From assembly GCA_900552955.1 (NCBI GenBank), contig USBO01000092.1, forward strand, positions 1-7,177: a stretch of DNA of 7,177 bases. The letters are read 5' to 3'. Position 1 is the first letter of the stretch. Each line of letters opens with the position of its first letter. The stretch comes from an uncultured Alistipes sp. (GTDB taxonomy: Bacteria; Bacteroidota; Bacteroidia; Bacteroidales; Rikenellaceae). Positions 1 to 6,961 of the stretch are shown piece by piece. The position numbers and the translations under genes are program-made. The notes beneath the pieces were generated by a model. The model ran no database searches. It had not been told where the DNA came from and was given only the letters and a program-made list of their open reading frames with translations.

Positions 1-1255
1 GTCCGATGCCGTGCGAACCCTTCAGCAGCACGAATTTGCCCGCGAAAGGCGCTGCCTGCAACGCCGCCTCGGCCTCGTCGCACGCGGCGAACAGCCGCAC
101 GCGGCGGTCGGTGCCCTCCATTGCGCGCCATGCGGCGGCGAACTCGGCCCCCACCAGCCACAACCGCTCCACGCCGCCCGCCAGCGCCTGCCCGATGGCC
201 GCACGGTGCTCCGCCTCGCTCCACGCCCCCAGTTCGAGCATGTCGCCCAGCACGGCGATCTTGCCCCCGGCCGGCTCCTCGGCGAGGAAATTGGCCAGCG
301 ACGCCTGCATGCTCGACGGATTGGCATTGTAACAATCCACGACCAGCGTGTTGCGGGCCGTGCGGAGCCGCTGCGAGCGGTTGTTATCGGGCACATAAGC
401 GGCCACGGCATCGCGGATGCGCTCCTCGTCGACCCCGAAATAGCGGCCCACGGCCATCGCCGCCGCCACGTTGAGGCGGTTGAACGCCCCTTCGAGCCGA
501 TGTTCGGCACCGTCGGCGATCGCCGGATCGTAGAACTCCACAGCCAGATTGCCCCGTTCGGCGGCCATCTTCACCAGCATCTCGTCGTCGCTGCGCACGA
601 ACGCGCGGCCGCCGCCGGCAGCCAGATAGTCGTACAGCTCGCCCTTGCCGCGCCGCACGCCGTCGACACCTCCGAAGCCTTCGAGATGCGCCCGCCCGAC
701 GTTGGTGAGCAGACCGAAATTGGGTTCGGCGACCGCGCAGAGCGCTGCGATCTCGCCGCAGGCGCTCGCCCCCATCTCCACCACCCCCAGCTCCGTGTCG
801 CGCGTCATCGACAGCAGCGTCAGCGGCACGCCGATGTGGTTGTTGAGATTGCCCCGCGTGGCGTAGACCGCATATCTCTCGGCCAGCACGCGGCTCACCA
901 GCTCTTTGGTCGTGGTCTTGCCGTTGCTGCCGGCGATCGCCAGCAGCGGAATGCCCAGCCGCCGCCGGTGCTCGCGCGCCAGCGCCTGCAACGCCGCCAG
1001 CGTGTCGCGCACGACGACGATCCGTCCGGCAGCGTCCGCACCCGCCTGCGCAGCCACCGCGGGATCATCCACGACGGCGCACGCCGCACCGGCCGCGAGC
1101 GCCGCGGCGGCGAAACGGTTGCCGTCGAAGCGTTCGCCGCGCAGCGCGAAGAAGATCGTCCCCTCCCCCGCCCGCCGCGAATCGGTCGTGACGGCAGGAT
1201 AACGCTCGAAAAGCGCGTACAGGCGCTCGGTTTCGAGTCCTCGGATTTCGTCCAT
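1..1255 (-). CDS. murF: UDP-N-acetylmuramoyl-tripeptide--D-alanyl-D-alanine ligase MurF (3' end off window)
   Basis: MurF is the cytoplasmic ATP-dependent ligase that adds D-Ala-D-Ala to the UDP-MurNAc-tripeptide, completing the soluble peptidoglycan precursor. Translating the minus strand from the ATG at 1255-1253 gives 418 uninterrupted codons to the window edge. Mur-ligase landmarks appear in order: TDSR (residues 24-27) in the N-terminal substrate domain, the P-loop GSNGKTTTKE (109-118), NNHIGVPLTLL (138-148), EMGAS (160-164), H190, KGEL with K204 in the place of the family's modified lysine, and DCYNANP (307-313), a MurF hallmark. The visible end reads LLKGSHGIG, which lies close to the C-terminus in MurF proteins, so probably only a few residues are missing. 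The start lies one base after the manC stop, which supports translational coupling. MurE or MurC are less likely because of YNANP and the C-terminal motif. Confidence 0.95.
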   Translation of the reverse strand, partial: MDEIRGLETERLYALFERYPAVTTDSRRAGEGTIFFALRGERFDGNRFAAAALAAGAACAVVDDPAVAAQAGADAAGRIVVVRDTLAALQALAREHRRRLGIPLLAIAGSNGKTTTKELVSRVLAERYAVYATRGNLNNHIGVPLTLLSMTRDTELGVVEMGASACGEIAALCAVAEPNFGLLTNVGRAHLEGFGGVDGVRRGKGELYDYLAAGGGRAFVRSDDEMLVKMAAERGNLAVEFYDPAIADGAEHRLEGAFNRLNVAAAMAVGRYFGVDEERIRDAVAAYVPDNNRSQRLRTARNTLVVDCYNANPSSMQASLANFLAEEPAGGKIAVLGDMLELGAWSEAEHRAAIGQALAGGVERLWLVGAEFAAAWRAMEGTDRRVRLFAACDEAEAALQAAPFAGKFVLLKGSHGIG

Positions 1256-1256
1256 A

Positions 1257-2327
1257 TCAGATATACTCCTCGCCCTTGTTGAATTTCACCTCGTCGATAT
1301 ACTTCTTGATGTTCTGCTCCTCGCCGCGCGGGCAGATCAGCAGCACGTCCTCCGTGTCGACGACGATATACTCCTTCAGCCCGCTCACCACGGCCACTTT
1401 GCCCTCGGGCAGCGAGATGATGCAGTTGCGCGTGTCGTAGGCATAGCACCCCTCCGCCGGTTTGGCGTTGGCGTAACGATCCTTGCGCGAAAGCTGGTAG
1501 AGCGAACCCCACGTCCCCACGTCGCTCCAGCCCACGTCGGCATTGGCGCGCACGAAGACGTTGTCGGCTTTCTCCATCACGCCGTAGTCGATCGAGATGG
1601 GATGGCTGCTCGAGAAGACCCGTTCGACGGCCTCGGCCTCCTGCGGCGTCCCGAAGGCCGCGCCCACCGACGAGAAGAGGGCATGGTGCTCGGGCAGATA
1701 CTTGGCGAAGGCCCGCACGATGTCGCATACCTTCCAGACGAAAATTCCGGAATTCCAGAAGAACTCGCCGCACTGCACGAAGGTCTGCGCCAGCTCCAGA
1801 TTGGGTTTCTCGGTGAAGCTCTTCACCGGACACACCGTGGCGTCGGACGAGACCTGGATGTAACCGTAGCCCGTTTCGGGCCGCGTGGGCCGGATGCCGA
1901 CGGTCATCAGCGCATCGTGCTCCGCCACGAAGCCGAGACATTCGCCGATGATCGTGCGGAACGCCGGCTCGTCGACCACCCAGTGATCGGCCGGCGTGAC
2001 GATCATCTGCGCCTCGGGGTCGCGCTGCTGCAGCCAGTAGGCGGCATAGGCGATGGCCGGCGCGGTGTTGCGGCCGATCGGTTCGCAGAGGATCTGCTCA
2101 TCGGGCACCTCGGGGAGGATGCCGGCGATGAGCTCCTTGTAACGGCGGTTGGTCACCACGATGAAATTGCCGTCGGGCACCAGCGGGGCGAAGCGCTCGA
2201 ACGTATGGCGCAGGAACGACTTGCCCGTTCCCATGATGTCGAGAAACTGCTTGGGCTTGTTCTGCCGGCTCAGCGGCCAGAAACGGGTGCCCACACCCCC
2301 CGCCATGATAATACAGTAACGATTCAT
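1257..2327 (-). CDS. manC: mannose-1-phosphate guanylyltransferase (GDP-mannose pyrophosphorylase)
   Basis: This cytoplasmic enzyme makes GDP-mannose from mannose-1-phosphate and GTP. GDP-mannose feeds surface polysaccharide synthesis and, through GDP-fucose, fucosylated glycans. The 356-residue product opens with the nucleotide-binding signature MAGGVGTRFWPLSR (8-21) and PKQFL (25-29). It continues with EPIGRNTAPAIAYAA (82-96), TPADH (111-115), a TGYGYI block (152-157), FTEKP (171-175, the family's FVEKP sugar-phosphate motif) and WNSGIF (191-196). It is the single-domain form: there is no C-terminal cupin-type phosphomannose isomerase domain as in bifunctional enzymes of about 470 residues. 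The frame is open up to 2438, but the ATG at 2327 is chosen because family homology begins immediately there and a promoter lies just upstream, inside the would-be extension. It is probably the first gene of an operon with murF. Confidence 0.93.
   Translation of the reverse strand: MNRYCIIMAGGVGTRFWPLSRQNKPKQFLDIMGTGKSFLRHTFERFAPLVPDGNFIVVTNRRYKELIAGILPEVPDEQILCEPIGRNTAPAIAYAAYWLQQRDPEAQMIVTPADHWVVDEPAFRTIIGECLGFVAEHDALMTVGIRPTRPETGYGYIQVSSDATVCPVKSFTEKPNLELAQTFVQCGEFFWNSGIFVWKVCDIVRAFAKYLPEHHALFSSVGAAFGTPQEAEAVERVFSSSHPISIDYGVMEKADNVFVRANADVGWSDVGTWGSLYQLSRKDRYANAKPAEGCYAYDTRNCIISLPEGKVAVVSGLKEYIVVDTEDVLLICPRGEEQNIKKYIDEVKFNKGEEYI
1266..1271 (-). promoter_or_regulatory. possible Shine-Dalgarno for murF inside manC
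   Basis: The minus strand reads GAGGAG ten bases upstream of the murF ATG. It also encodes the two glutamates near the ManC C-terminus. Spacing suits a ribosome-binding site, but Bacteroidetes depend little on such sites and the codons may explain it fully. Confidence 0.3.
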
Positions 2328-2361
2328 ATCGTATCTCGTTAGATTTTTCGGAATTCGTGAA

Positions 2362-2390
2362 CAAAGATAAAAAATTATCGGCGGAATCAA
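2362..2390 (-). promoter_or_regulatory. putative Bacteroidetes sigma-ABfr-type promoter for manC-murF
   Basis: On the minus strand TTG (2390-2388) is followed after 18 bases by TATCTTTG (2369-2362), an exact match to the Bacteroidetes -7 consensus TAnnTTTG. A T-tract precedes the -7 element. Transcription would start near 2355, giving a leader of roughly 28 bases before the manC ATG. The spacer is slightly shorter than the commonly cited 19-21 bases. Confidence 0.65.
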
Positions 2391-2544
2391 CGACTTTTCC
2401 CGAAAAACAATCCGCCGCCCCATCCCCTCTCTGCACACGTCTCACGCCCCTGCCCCGCCGGCGGCGAAGGGTTTTTGCGGGAACCCTGCGCCGCGTCACG
2501 ATTCTTGCAAGAGGCTCGCAATGAACGATCCGAACGGCGGATGG
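2391..2544. other. intergenic spacer between divergent manC and pssA promoters
   Basis: This stretch lies between the two predicted divergent promoters. I see no convincing gene. It holds a 10-bp GC palindrome, CCGCCGGCGG (2455-2464), and a weak hairpin with arms AGGGTT/AACCCT (2468-2473 and 2482-2487, 8-base loop). Neither is followed by a T-tract that would make a terminator. A regulator site cannot be excluded. The ATG at 2521 is in frame with pssA but lies upstream of the predicted promoter, so it is not taken as a start. Confidence 0.4.
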
Positions 2545-2573
2545 CTGAAATCGAAAAATAATTCGTACCTTTG
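2545..2573 (+). promoter_or_regulatory. putative promoter for pssA-porin-transglycosylase run
   Basis: TACCTTTG at 2566-2573 matches the Bacteroidetes -7 consensus TAnnTTTG. Eighteen bases upstream is CTG (2545-2547), a one-base mismatch to the -33 TTG. Transcription would start near 2580, about 25 bases before the pssA ATG at 2605. This promoter position also argues against the longer in-frame start at 2521. Confidence 0.55.
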
Positions 2574-2604
2574 GCGGTCGGTTCATCCTTTGCCGGACAC
2601 GAAT

Positions 2605-3327
2605 ATGAAGATCAGACTCTTTACCCTGCCCAACCTGCTCACGTTGTCGAATCTGCTCTGCGGAACGATAGCCACGGCGGTCGTTTTCACCCGCGGCGAC
2701 CTGCGTCTCGCCTTTTGGCTGCTGGTGCTGGCGGCGGCCTTCGACTTCTTCGACGGCTTCACGGCGCGGCTGCTCCGCCAGTCGTCGCCCATCGGGTTGC
2801 AGCTCGATTCGCTGGCCGACATGGTCTCGTCGGGCGTGGCGCCTGCAGCCGTCATGCTCACGCTGGCACGGCAGGCCGACACCGCGTGGTGGGCCGCCGA
2901 CACGCAGGCCCTCTGGAGCTGGGGAGCGCTGCTGCTGACCGTCGGCGCTGCGCTGAGGCTGGCCAAGTTCAACGTCGACGACTCGCAGCGCACCGAGTTC
3001 TGCGGCCTGCCCTCGCCCGCCGCCGGACTCTTCTGCGCCTCGCTGGGACTGCTCCGCGCCGAAGGGCTGCTCGCACTTCCCTGCGAAGCGGTGCTGCTCG
3101 CGGCCGTCGTCACGGCCTGGCTCATGATCAGCCCGATCCGCATGTTCGCGCTCAAGTTCCACGGCTTCGGCTGGGCGGACAACCGGCTGCGCTACCTTTT
3201 TCTTGGCACGTGCGTCGTGCTGATTTTCTGCCTCCGCGCATACGCAATCCCTGCGATTATCGTTCTCTATGTCGCAGTCTCGCTCGTCCGCTGGCTCGTT
3301 CAGGGCCGCCGCGCGACCGAAGCCTGA
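2605..3327 (+). CDS. pssA: CDP-diacylglycerol--serine O-phosphatidyltransferase
   Basis: This integral membrane enzyme transfers phosphatidyl from CDP-diacylglycerol to L-serine, giving phosphatidylserine and CMP. Phosphatidylserine is the precursor of phosphatidylethanolamine. The 240-residue protein starts MKIRLFTLPNLLTLSN, typical of the family. It carries a complete CDP-alcohol phosphatidyltransferase motif: D47-x2-D50-G51-x2-A54-R55-x8-G64-x3-D68-x3-D72, with every catalytic acid present. ALRLAKFN (116-123) and GLPSPAAG (from 134) point to PssA rather than PgsA. Several hydrophobic helices follow (about 11-28, 35-49, 104-118 and three or more after 140). The ATG at 2605 is preferred over the in-frame ATG at 2521, whose extra 28 residues look polar and non-homologous and would begin upstream of the promoter. 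The stop is 13 bases before the porin gene, so co-transcription is likely. Confidence 0.93.
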   Translation: MKIRLFTLPNLLTLSNLLCGTIATAVVFTRGDLRLAFWLLVLAAAFDFFDGFTARLLRQSSPIGLQLDSLADMVSSGVAPAAVMLTLARQADTAWWAADTQALWSWGALLLTVGAALRLAKFNVDDSQRTEFCGLPSPAAGLFCASLGLLRAEGLLALPCEAVLLAAVVTAWLMISPIRMFALKFHGFGWADNRLRYLFLGTCVVLIFCLRAYAIPAIIVLYVAVSLVRWLVQGRRATEA

Positions 3328-3340
3328 ACAACCGAGCCCC

Positions 3341-5494
3341 ATGTCGAAACGGCTGTCAACATACCTCCTCGCGGCAGCGCTGCTTCTCGCAGCGCTCGCA
3401 CCTGGGCATGTCTGCGCCCAGCTCGACGCCCGTTCGCTGATGCGCGCCCAGCAGCGCGGCGAGAACACCAATCTCTACGGCGTTCCGAACCCTTCGGCCG
3501 AGGACGAGGAGGGACAGACGCAGCAGCCCGTCGACTCGACCCGGGAGAGACGCATCCGCAAACCGCTCGAATCCTACTTTTTCAGCGATTCGATCCGCGC
3601 GCTGCCCAACTTCAAGTGGAACGTCTCGAAGGACTACAACCGCATCACGATCGAGCCGCTCGACACGACGCTCACGGCCTGGCGCATCGACTACCCCTTC
3701 TACCGCAACGGCGTGGGCGACGCCCCCATCGGTGCTCTGGGGCAGGGTTCCGTGCCGCTCAACTACTTCGACCGTCCCGAGTGGCGCGACTTCGGCTTCG
3801 CCGCGCCGTTCCACTCCTATGTTTATGATATGCAGAACGCACCGTTCTACAACGGCAAGCGTCCCTTCCTGCAAATGACCTACCTCGAGTCGGGCCAGAA
3901 ACGCTACCGCGAGACCAATTTCGAGATCCGTCACGCGCAGAACATCTCCCCCTCGACCAGCTTCAGCGTCGACTACAAGTCGCGCGGCACGCGGGGGCTC
4001 TACGAGTGGTCGCGCACCAAGAACCAGAACATCGCCGTGACCTTCGCCCACACGGGCAAACGCTACTCCGTCCACGCGGGCTACGTCAACAACCACATCG
4101 AGACGCAGGAGAACGGCGGCGTGGTGGGCGAATGGGCCATCCGCGACACGACGTTCGAGATGCCCTCGGGCGTCCCGATGCGGCTGACATCCTCCAAGGC
4201 GGAGAACATCTACCGCAACCACGCCTTCTTCCTCACGCAGTCCTACGCTCTCCCGCTGCAGCGCGTCACGGAGAACGACTTCTCGCTGGCCGACCTCTCG
4301 GCTGTCTTCCTCGGCCACTCGATCGAGTACGACGTCTGGAGCAAGACCTACACCGACGTCTACGGCGAGTACACCGACGAGCGCGGCTCGAAGGACGCCG
4401 ACGGCAACTTCGTCCCCACGACCGGCACCTATTATTCGGACTGGTTCATCCACCCCGACCGTTCGCGCGACTCGCTCTGCGAGCGCCGGCTGTCGAACCG
4501 CTTTTTCGTGCAGGCACAGCCGTGGGATCGCAACGGCGTGATCGGCACGATCGACGGCGGCGTGGGGATCGACCTGCACACCTACTCCCAGTTCGGGCTC
4601 GGCGACTACTTCACCGGCAAGTACCGTCGTGAAAAGAAGACCAGCTATTTCGCCTACGGGTCGATCGCCGGCAAGATCAAAAAATACGTCGACTGGGGGG
4701 CCGATCTGAGGGTCTACCCGTCGGGTTATCGAGGCGGAGACATGTCGCTGGGCGCGCACCTCGCGCTCAAAGGCTATCTCCGCGGTCACGCCCTGATTCT
4801 CCAGGGACGTTTCTCGGCCGAGAAACGTTCGCCCGGCTACTGGGAGGAGAATCTCTTCTCGAACCACTACGTGTGGTCCAACTCCTTGGCCAAGGAGCAT
4901 GAAACCCGTATCGAGGCTTCGTTCCGCGTGCCCGACTACGCGTTGGAACTCGCCGCATGGCAGGGGGTCGTAACGGACAAGATCTACTACGGCCCCACCG
5001 GCTCCGGCGACTCCGACGTGGGCGTCCGCCAGCACGGCGGCAGCGTGAGCCTGACGAGTTTGTACGCCCGCAAGGACTTCCGCCTCGGCGGATTCCATCT
5101 GGACAACAGGGTATTGTTGCAGTGGAGTACAAATCAGGAGGTCATACCCGTTCCGCTCGTGAGCGCCTTCCTCTCGTACTACTACGAGTTCTGGGTGGTG
5201 CGCGACGTGCTGAGGCTGCAAATCGGTCTCGACGGTCGCTACAACACGAAGTATTACGCCCCGGGCTACAATCCGGCCCTGTCGGTGTTCTACAACCAGC
5301 GCGAAACCGAGGTGGGGAACTACCCCTACGTCGACGCCTTCGTGATGGGCAAGTGGAAACGAATGCGCATCTTCTTGAAGTATCAGCATGTGAACCGCGG
5401 ACTGTTCGGCAACGGCGACTATTTCTCGATCGCCCGTTACCCGCTCAACCCGGGCATGTTCAAGATGGGCATTTCGTGGGGGTTCTACGACTGA
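3341..5494 (+). CDS. putative outer-membrane porin, Bacteroidetes putative-porin (Porin_10-like) family
   Basis: The predicted product is a 717-residue outer-membrane beta-barrel. It begins with a clear signal peptide: basic MSKR, a leucine/alanine core (about 8-20) and a probable signal peptidase I site after V-C-A (24-26). C25 is not in a lipobox, so a lipoprotein is unlikely. A charged, low-complexity linker (about 30-70) follows. Then comes a block with DTTLTAWRIDYPF, LGQGSVPLNYFDRPEWRDF and PFYNGKRPFLQMTYLESG, which resembles the conserved N-terminal part of this family. The rest is rich in alternating aromatic and polar residues as in beta-strands, and the chain ends MGISWGFYD, close to the usual terminal-aromatic barrel signal. 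No TonB box or plug domain was recognised, so it is not an obvious SusC-type receptor. The cargo is unknown. The ATG at 3341 is chosen because the signal peptide begins there; an in-frame ATG at 3269 lies inside pssA. Family assignment is from remembered sequence character and was not searched. Confidence 0.8.
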   Translation: MSKRLSTYLLAAALLLAALAPGHVCAQLDARSLMRAQQRGENTNLYGVPNPSAEDEEGQTQQPVDSTRERRIRKPLESYFFSDSIRALPNFKWNVSKDYNRITIEPLDTTLTAWRIDYPFYRNGVGDAPIGALGQGSVPLNYFDRPEWRDFGFAAPFHSYVYDMQNAPFYNGKRPFLQMTYLESGQKRYRETNFEIRHAQNISPSTSFSVDYKSRGTRGLYEWSRTKNQNIAVTFAHTGKRYSVHAGYVNNHIETQENGGVVGEWAIRDTTFEMPSGVPMRLTSSKAENIYRNHAFFLTQSYALPLQRVTENDFSLADLSAVFLGHSIEYDVWSKTYTDVYGEYTDERGSKDADGNFVPTTGTYYSDWFIHPDRSRDSLCERRLSNRFFVQAQPWDRNGVIGTIDGGVGIDLHTYSQFGLGDYFTGKYRREKKTSYFAYGSIAGKIKKYVDWGADLRVYPSGYRGGDMSLGAHLALKGYLRGHALILQGRFSAEKRSPGYWEENLFSNHYVWSNSLAKEHETRIEASFRVPDYALELAAWQGVVTDKIYYGPTGSGDSDVGVRQHGGSVSLTSLYARKDFRLGGFHLDNRVLLQWSTNQEVIPVPLVSAFLSYYYEFWVVRDVLRLQIGLDGRYNTKYYAPGYNPALSVFYNQRETEVGNYPYVDAFVMGKWKRMRIFLKYQHVNRGLFGNGDYFSIARYPLNPGMFKMGISWGFYD

Positions 5495-5546
5495 CCGATC
5501 GGTGTACTGTACGGCACGCAGAGAGCTGCCCGCAAAACACATCCTT

Positions 5547-6230
5547 ATGTTGAAGAAGACATTTCTGACGTTCGCGTTCATAAGCCTGCTGACGACCTTC
5601 TACGGTCTGAACGGCGATTTCGGCCTGCACGGCAGCCGCACGGCGGGCGACCGCATCGGCAGCGCCGACGAGAGCCGCATCACCCACATCATCTCGGTCT
5701 ACGACGAGCTGATCCGCTCGGTGTGCGAGGAGGAGGGCTACGACTGGAGGCTGATGAGCGCCATCGCCTACCACGAATCGCGCTTCTCGCCCGACATCGT
5801 GTCGAAGCGCGGCGCCGCAGGGCTCATGCAGATCATGCCGGCCGTGGCGCGCCGCTACAACATCACGGGCGACAGACTGTTCGACCCCGAGACCAATGTC
5901 CGCCTCGCGGCGCGTCTGCTCTCGGAGATTGACGCCGGACTGCGGCTGGCGCCCGGCACTTCGGCCGACGATCGCATGCGCATCGTGCTGGCCTCCTACA
6001 ACGGCGGCATCGGCCATGTCAACGACGCGCGGCGGCTGGCCCGCAGCAACGGCGAAAACCCCGATTCATGGGAAACCGTGTCGCGTTACCTGGCACTCAA
6101 GGCGCTGCCCGAATACTATGAGCAGCAGGAGGTTCGCTGCGGCCGTTTCACGGGAAGCAGTCAGACCGCAGCTTACGTCCGCGACGTGCTCAACCGTTAT
6201 GACCGCTATTGCCGCATCGCGGCGCGTTGA
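5547..6230 (+). CDS. SLT-domain lytic transglycosylase, MltF-like catalytic module
   Basis: Lytic transglycosylases cleave the MurNAc-GlcNAc bond of peptidoglycan, leaving 1,6-anhydro ends. The 227-residue product has an N-terminal hydrophobic segment (about 5-22) after MLKK, a signal anchor or signal peptide with no obvious cleavage site or lipobox. The SLT (goose-lysozyme-like) domain fills the rest: AIAYHESRF with the predicted catalytic E77, GAAGLMQIMP (89-98), DPETNVRLAARLL (113-125) and ASYNGGIGHV (149-158). YDWRLMSAIAYHESRF closely resembles the catalytic half of MltF. The solute-binding-like N-terminal domain of full-length MltF (total about 500 residues) is absent, so this is a minimal, probably periplasmic enzyme. 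The ATG at 5547 is preferred over the in-frame ATG at 5502 because the hydrophobic N-terminus begins there. The 52-base gap after the porin contains no TAnnTTTG, so the gene is probably the last of the pssA transcript. Confidence 0.88.
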   Translation: MLKKTFLTFAFISLLTTFYGLNGDFGLHGSRTAGDRIGSADESRITHIISVYDELIRSVCEEEGYDWRLMSAIAYHESRFSPDIVSKRGAAGLMQIMPAVARRYNITGDRLFDPETNVRLAARLLSEIDAGLRLAPGTSADDRMRIVLASYNGGIGHVNDARRLARSNGENPDSWETVSRYLALKALPEYYEQQEVRCGRFTGSSQTAAYVRDVLNRYDRYCRIAAR

Positions 6231-6254
6231 GAATTCCGGTTCGCAAATAACCGC

Positions 6255-6285
6255 CGGAGCGCATCGACCCGATGCGCTCCGTTTT
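6255..6285 (+). terminator. intrinsic terminator after the lytic transglycosylase gene
   Basis: A perfect 12-bp stem (6255-6266 with 6270-6281; 5' arm CGGAGCGCATCG) closes a 3-base ACC loop and is followed by TTTT (6282-6285). It starts 25 bases after the transglycosylase stop and lies between convergent genes. In the minus direction the hairpin is followed by a poorer T-tract, but it may still help end the ORF6N transcript. Confidence 0.85.
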
Positions 6286-6295
6286 CGTCTCCGGC

Positions 6296-6877
6296 CTACC
6301 CCTGCCGTTTGAAGCCGATGGGGCGGCGCGGAGGGCGCGCCTGCGGAATCCTCACCGACAGCGCCGCGATGGCGTCGTAGATCGTGTCGAGCTCCTTGCG
6401 CATGTCCTCCGACAGGTCGCCGATCGCCTCGGCGTTGTCCGCGTCGGTGCGCTCCAGCAGCGCGAGCTTGGCGCGGATTTCCGCGAGTTCGGCCGTCACC
6501 GTCGTTGTCGTGGCGATGTAATTGCGCATCGCAACGAACGCGCGCATGATGGCGATGTTGGCAAGAATCGCCGTTTCGCTCCGCAGAACACTCGACAGCA
6601 TGGCGACCCCCATCTCCGTAAATGCGAAGGGCATGTAACGGACGCCTCCCTTGTTTGAGGTCACAATTTGTGACCTCAAACTGGTTTTCAGCGAGTTATA
6701 TTCTTCAGCAGAGATTTCGAACATGAAATCCGCCGGAAATCGCTGGCTATTTCGGCGGACGGCTTGTTTCAGAACTTTCGTCTCGACTTGATAGAGGTGT
6801 GCGAGGTCGAAGTCGAGCATCACGCGCTGTCCGCGGATTTCGTAGATTTTGTTTTGGATGACGGTGATTTCATTCAT
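6296..6877 (-). CDS. ORF6N-domain (KilA-N-like) DNA-binding protein
   Basis: The 193-residue product matches the ORF6N type seen in Bacteroidetes genomes and phages. It opens IQNKIYEIRGQRVMLDFDLAHLYQVETKVL (7-36), then RRNSQRFPADFMFEI (41-55), LRSQIVTSNKGG (67-78) and FTEMGVAMLSSVLRS (86-100). ORF6N is a presumed DNA-binding domain found in phage anti-repressor-like proteins; its target here is unknown. After the domain, a charged heptad-rich stretch (about 125-170, with AELAEIRAKLALLE) suggests a coiled coil for oligomerisation. A basic tail ends RRPIGFKRQG, a tail I recall from family members. The ATG at 6877 is chosen over the upstream in-frame ATG at 6910, because homology begins at MNEI and the -7 promoter element overlaps the longer reading. 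The 5' half is visibly more AT-rich than the 3' half and than neighbouring genes. The coding sequence contains a 29-bp palindrome. The gene looks intact. Confidence 0.88.
   Translation of the reverse strand: MNEITVIQNKIYEIRGQRVMLDFDLAHLYQVETKVLKQAVRRNSQRFPADFMFEISAEEYNSLKTSLRSQIVTSNKGGVRYMPFAFTEMGVAMLSSVLRSETAILANIAIMRAFVAMRNYIATTTTVTAELAEIRAKLALLERTDADNAEAIGDLSEDMRKELDTIYDAIAALSVRIPQARPPRRPIGFKRQG
6653..6681. repeat. 29-bp perfect palindrome within the ORF6N gene
   Basis: Arm GTTTGAGGTCACAA (6653-6666) is exactly complementary to 6668-6681, around one central base. It encodes residues 66-75 (S-L-R-S-Q-I-V-T-S-N) of the ORF6N protein on the minus strand. A 14-bp perfect arm is far beyond what codon use alone should give. 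It could be an operator, a recombination or protein-binding site, or an mRNA hairpin. Confidence 0.9.
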
Positions 6878-6898
6878 GGTTTCGGGTGTCGGTTTCCG

Positions 6899-6930
6899 CA
6901 AAAATAGCAAAAAAAGCCGAACGGATGCAG
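6899..6930 (-). promoter_or_regulatory. putative promoter for the ORF6N gene
   Basis: The minus strand reads TATTTTTG (6906-6899), fitting TAnnTTTG. CTG (6930-6928) lies 21 bases upstream as an imperfect -33 element, with a T-tract in between. Transcription would start near 6892, leaving a leader of about 15 bases before the ATG at 6877. Confidence 0.5.
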
Positions 6931-6961
6931 AATCGGGTTAGAATGAGCGGTTTGAACTGAT

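Noticed and set aside
11..1282. Long plus-strand open frame across murF
   Set aside because: It is the antisense of a clear MurF with all catalytic motifs; the product is arginine, histidine and alanine rich and unlike any family I know.
895..1941. Minus-strand open frame crossing the manC-murF junction
   Set aside because: Parts are out-of-frame readings of manC and murF; both genes are intact in their own frames, so no fusion or frameshift is needed.
2468..2487. Small hairpin between manC and pssA as a terminator
   Set aside because: Only a 6-bp stem with an 8-base loop and no T-tract, and it lies upstream of both divergent genes where no transcript needs ending.
2521..2604. N-terminal extension of pssA from the ATG at 2521
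   Set aside because: The added residues are polar and non-homologous, and the likely promoter -7 element (2566-2573) lies inside the extension.
3269..3340. N-terminal extension of the porin into pssA
   Set aside because: A typical signal peptide begins at the ATG at 3341; the extension would overlap pssA and bury the signal peptide.
3356..5581. Very long open frame antisense to the porin gene
   Set aside because: The translation is rich in V, R, H and A with no domain signal, typical of the antisense frame of a GC-rich gene with strong codon bias. The plus-strand product has a signal peptide and family features.
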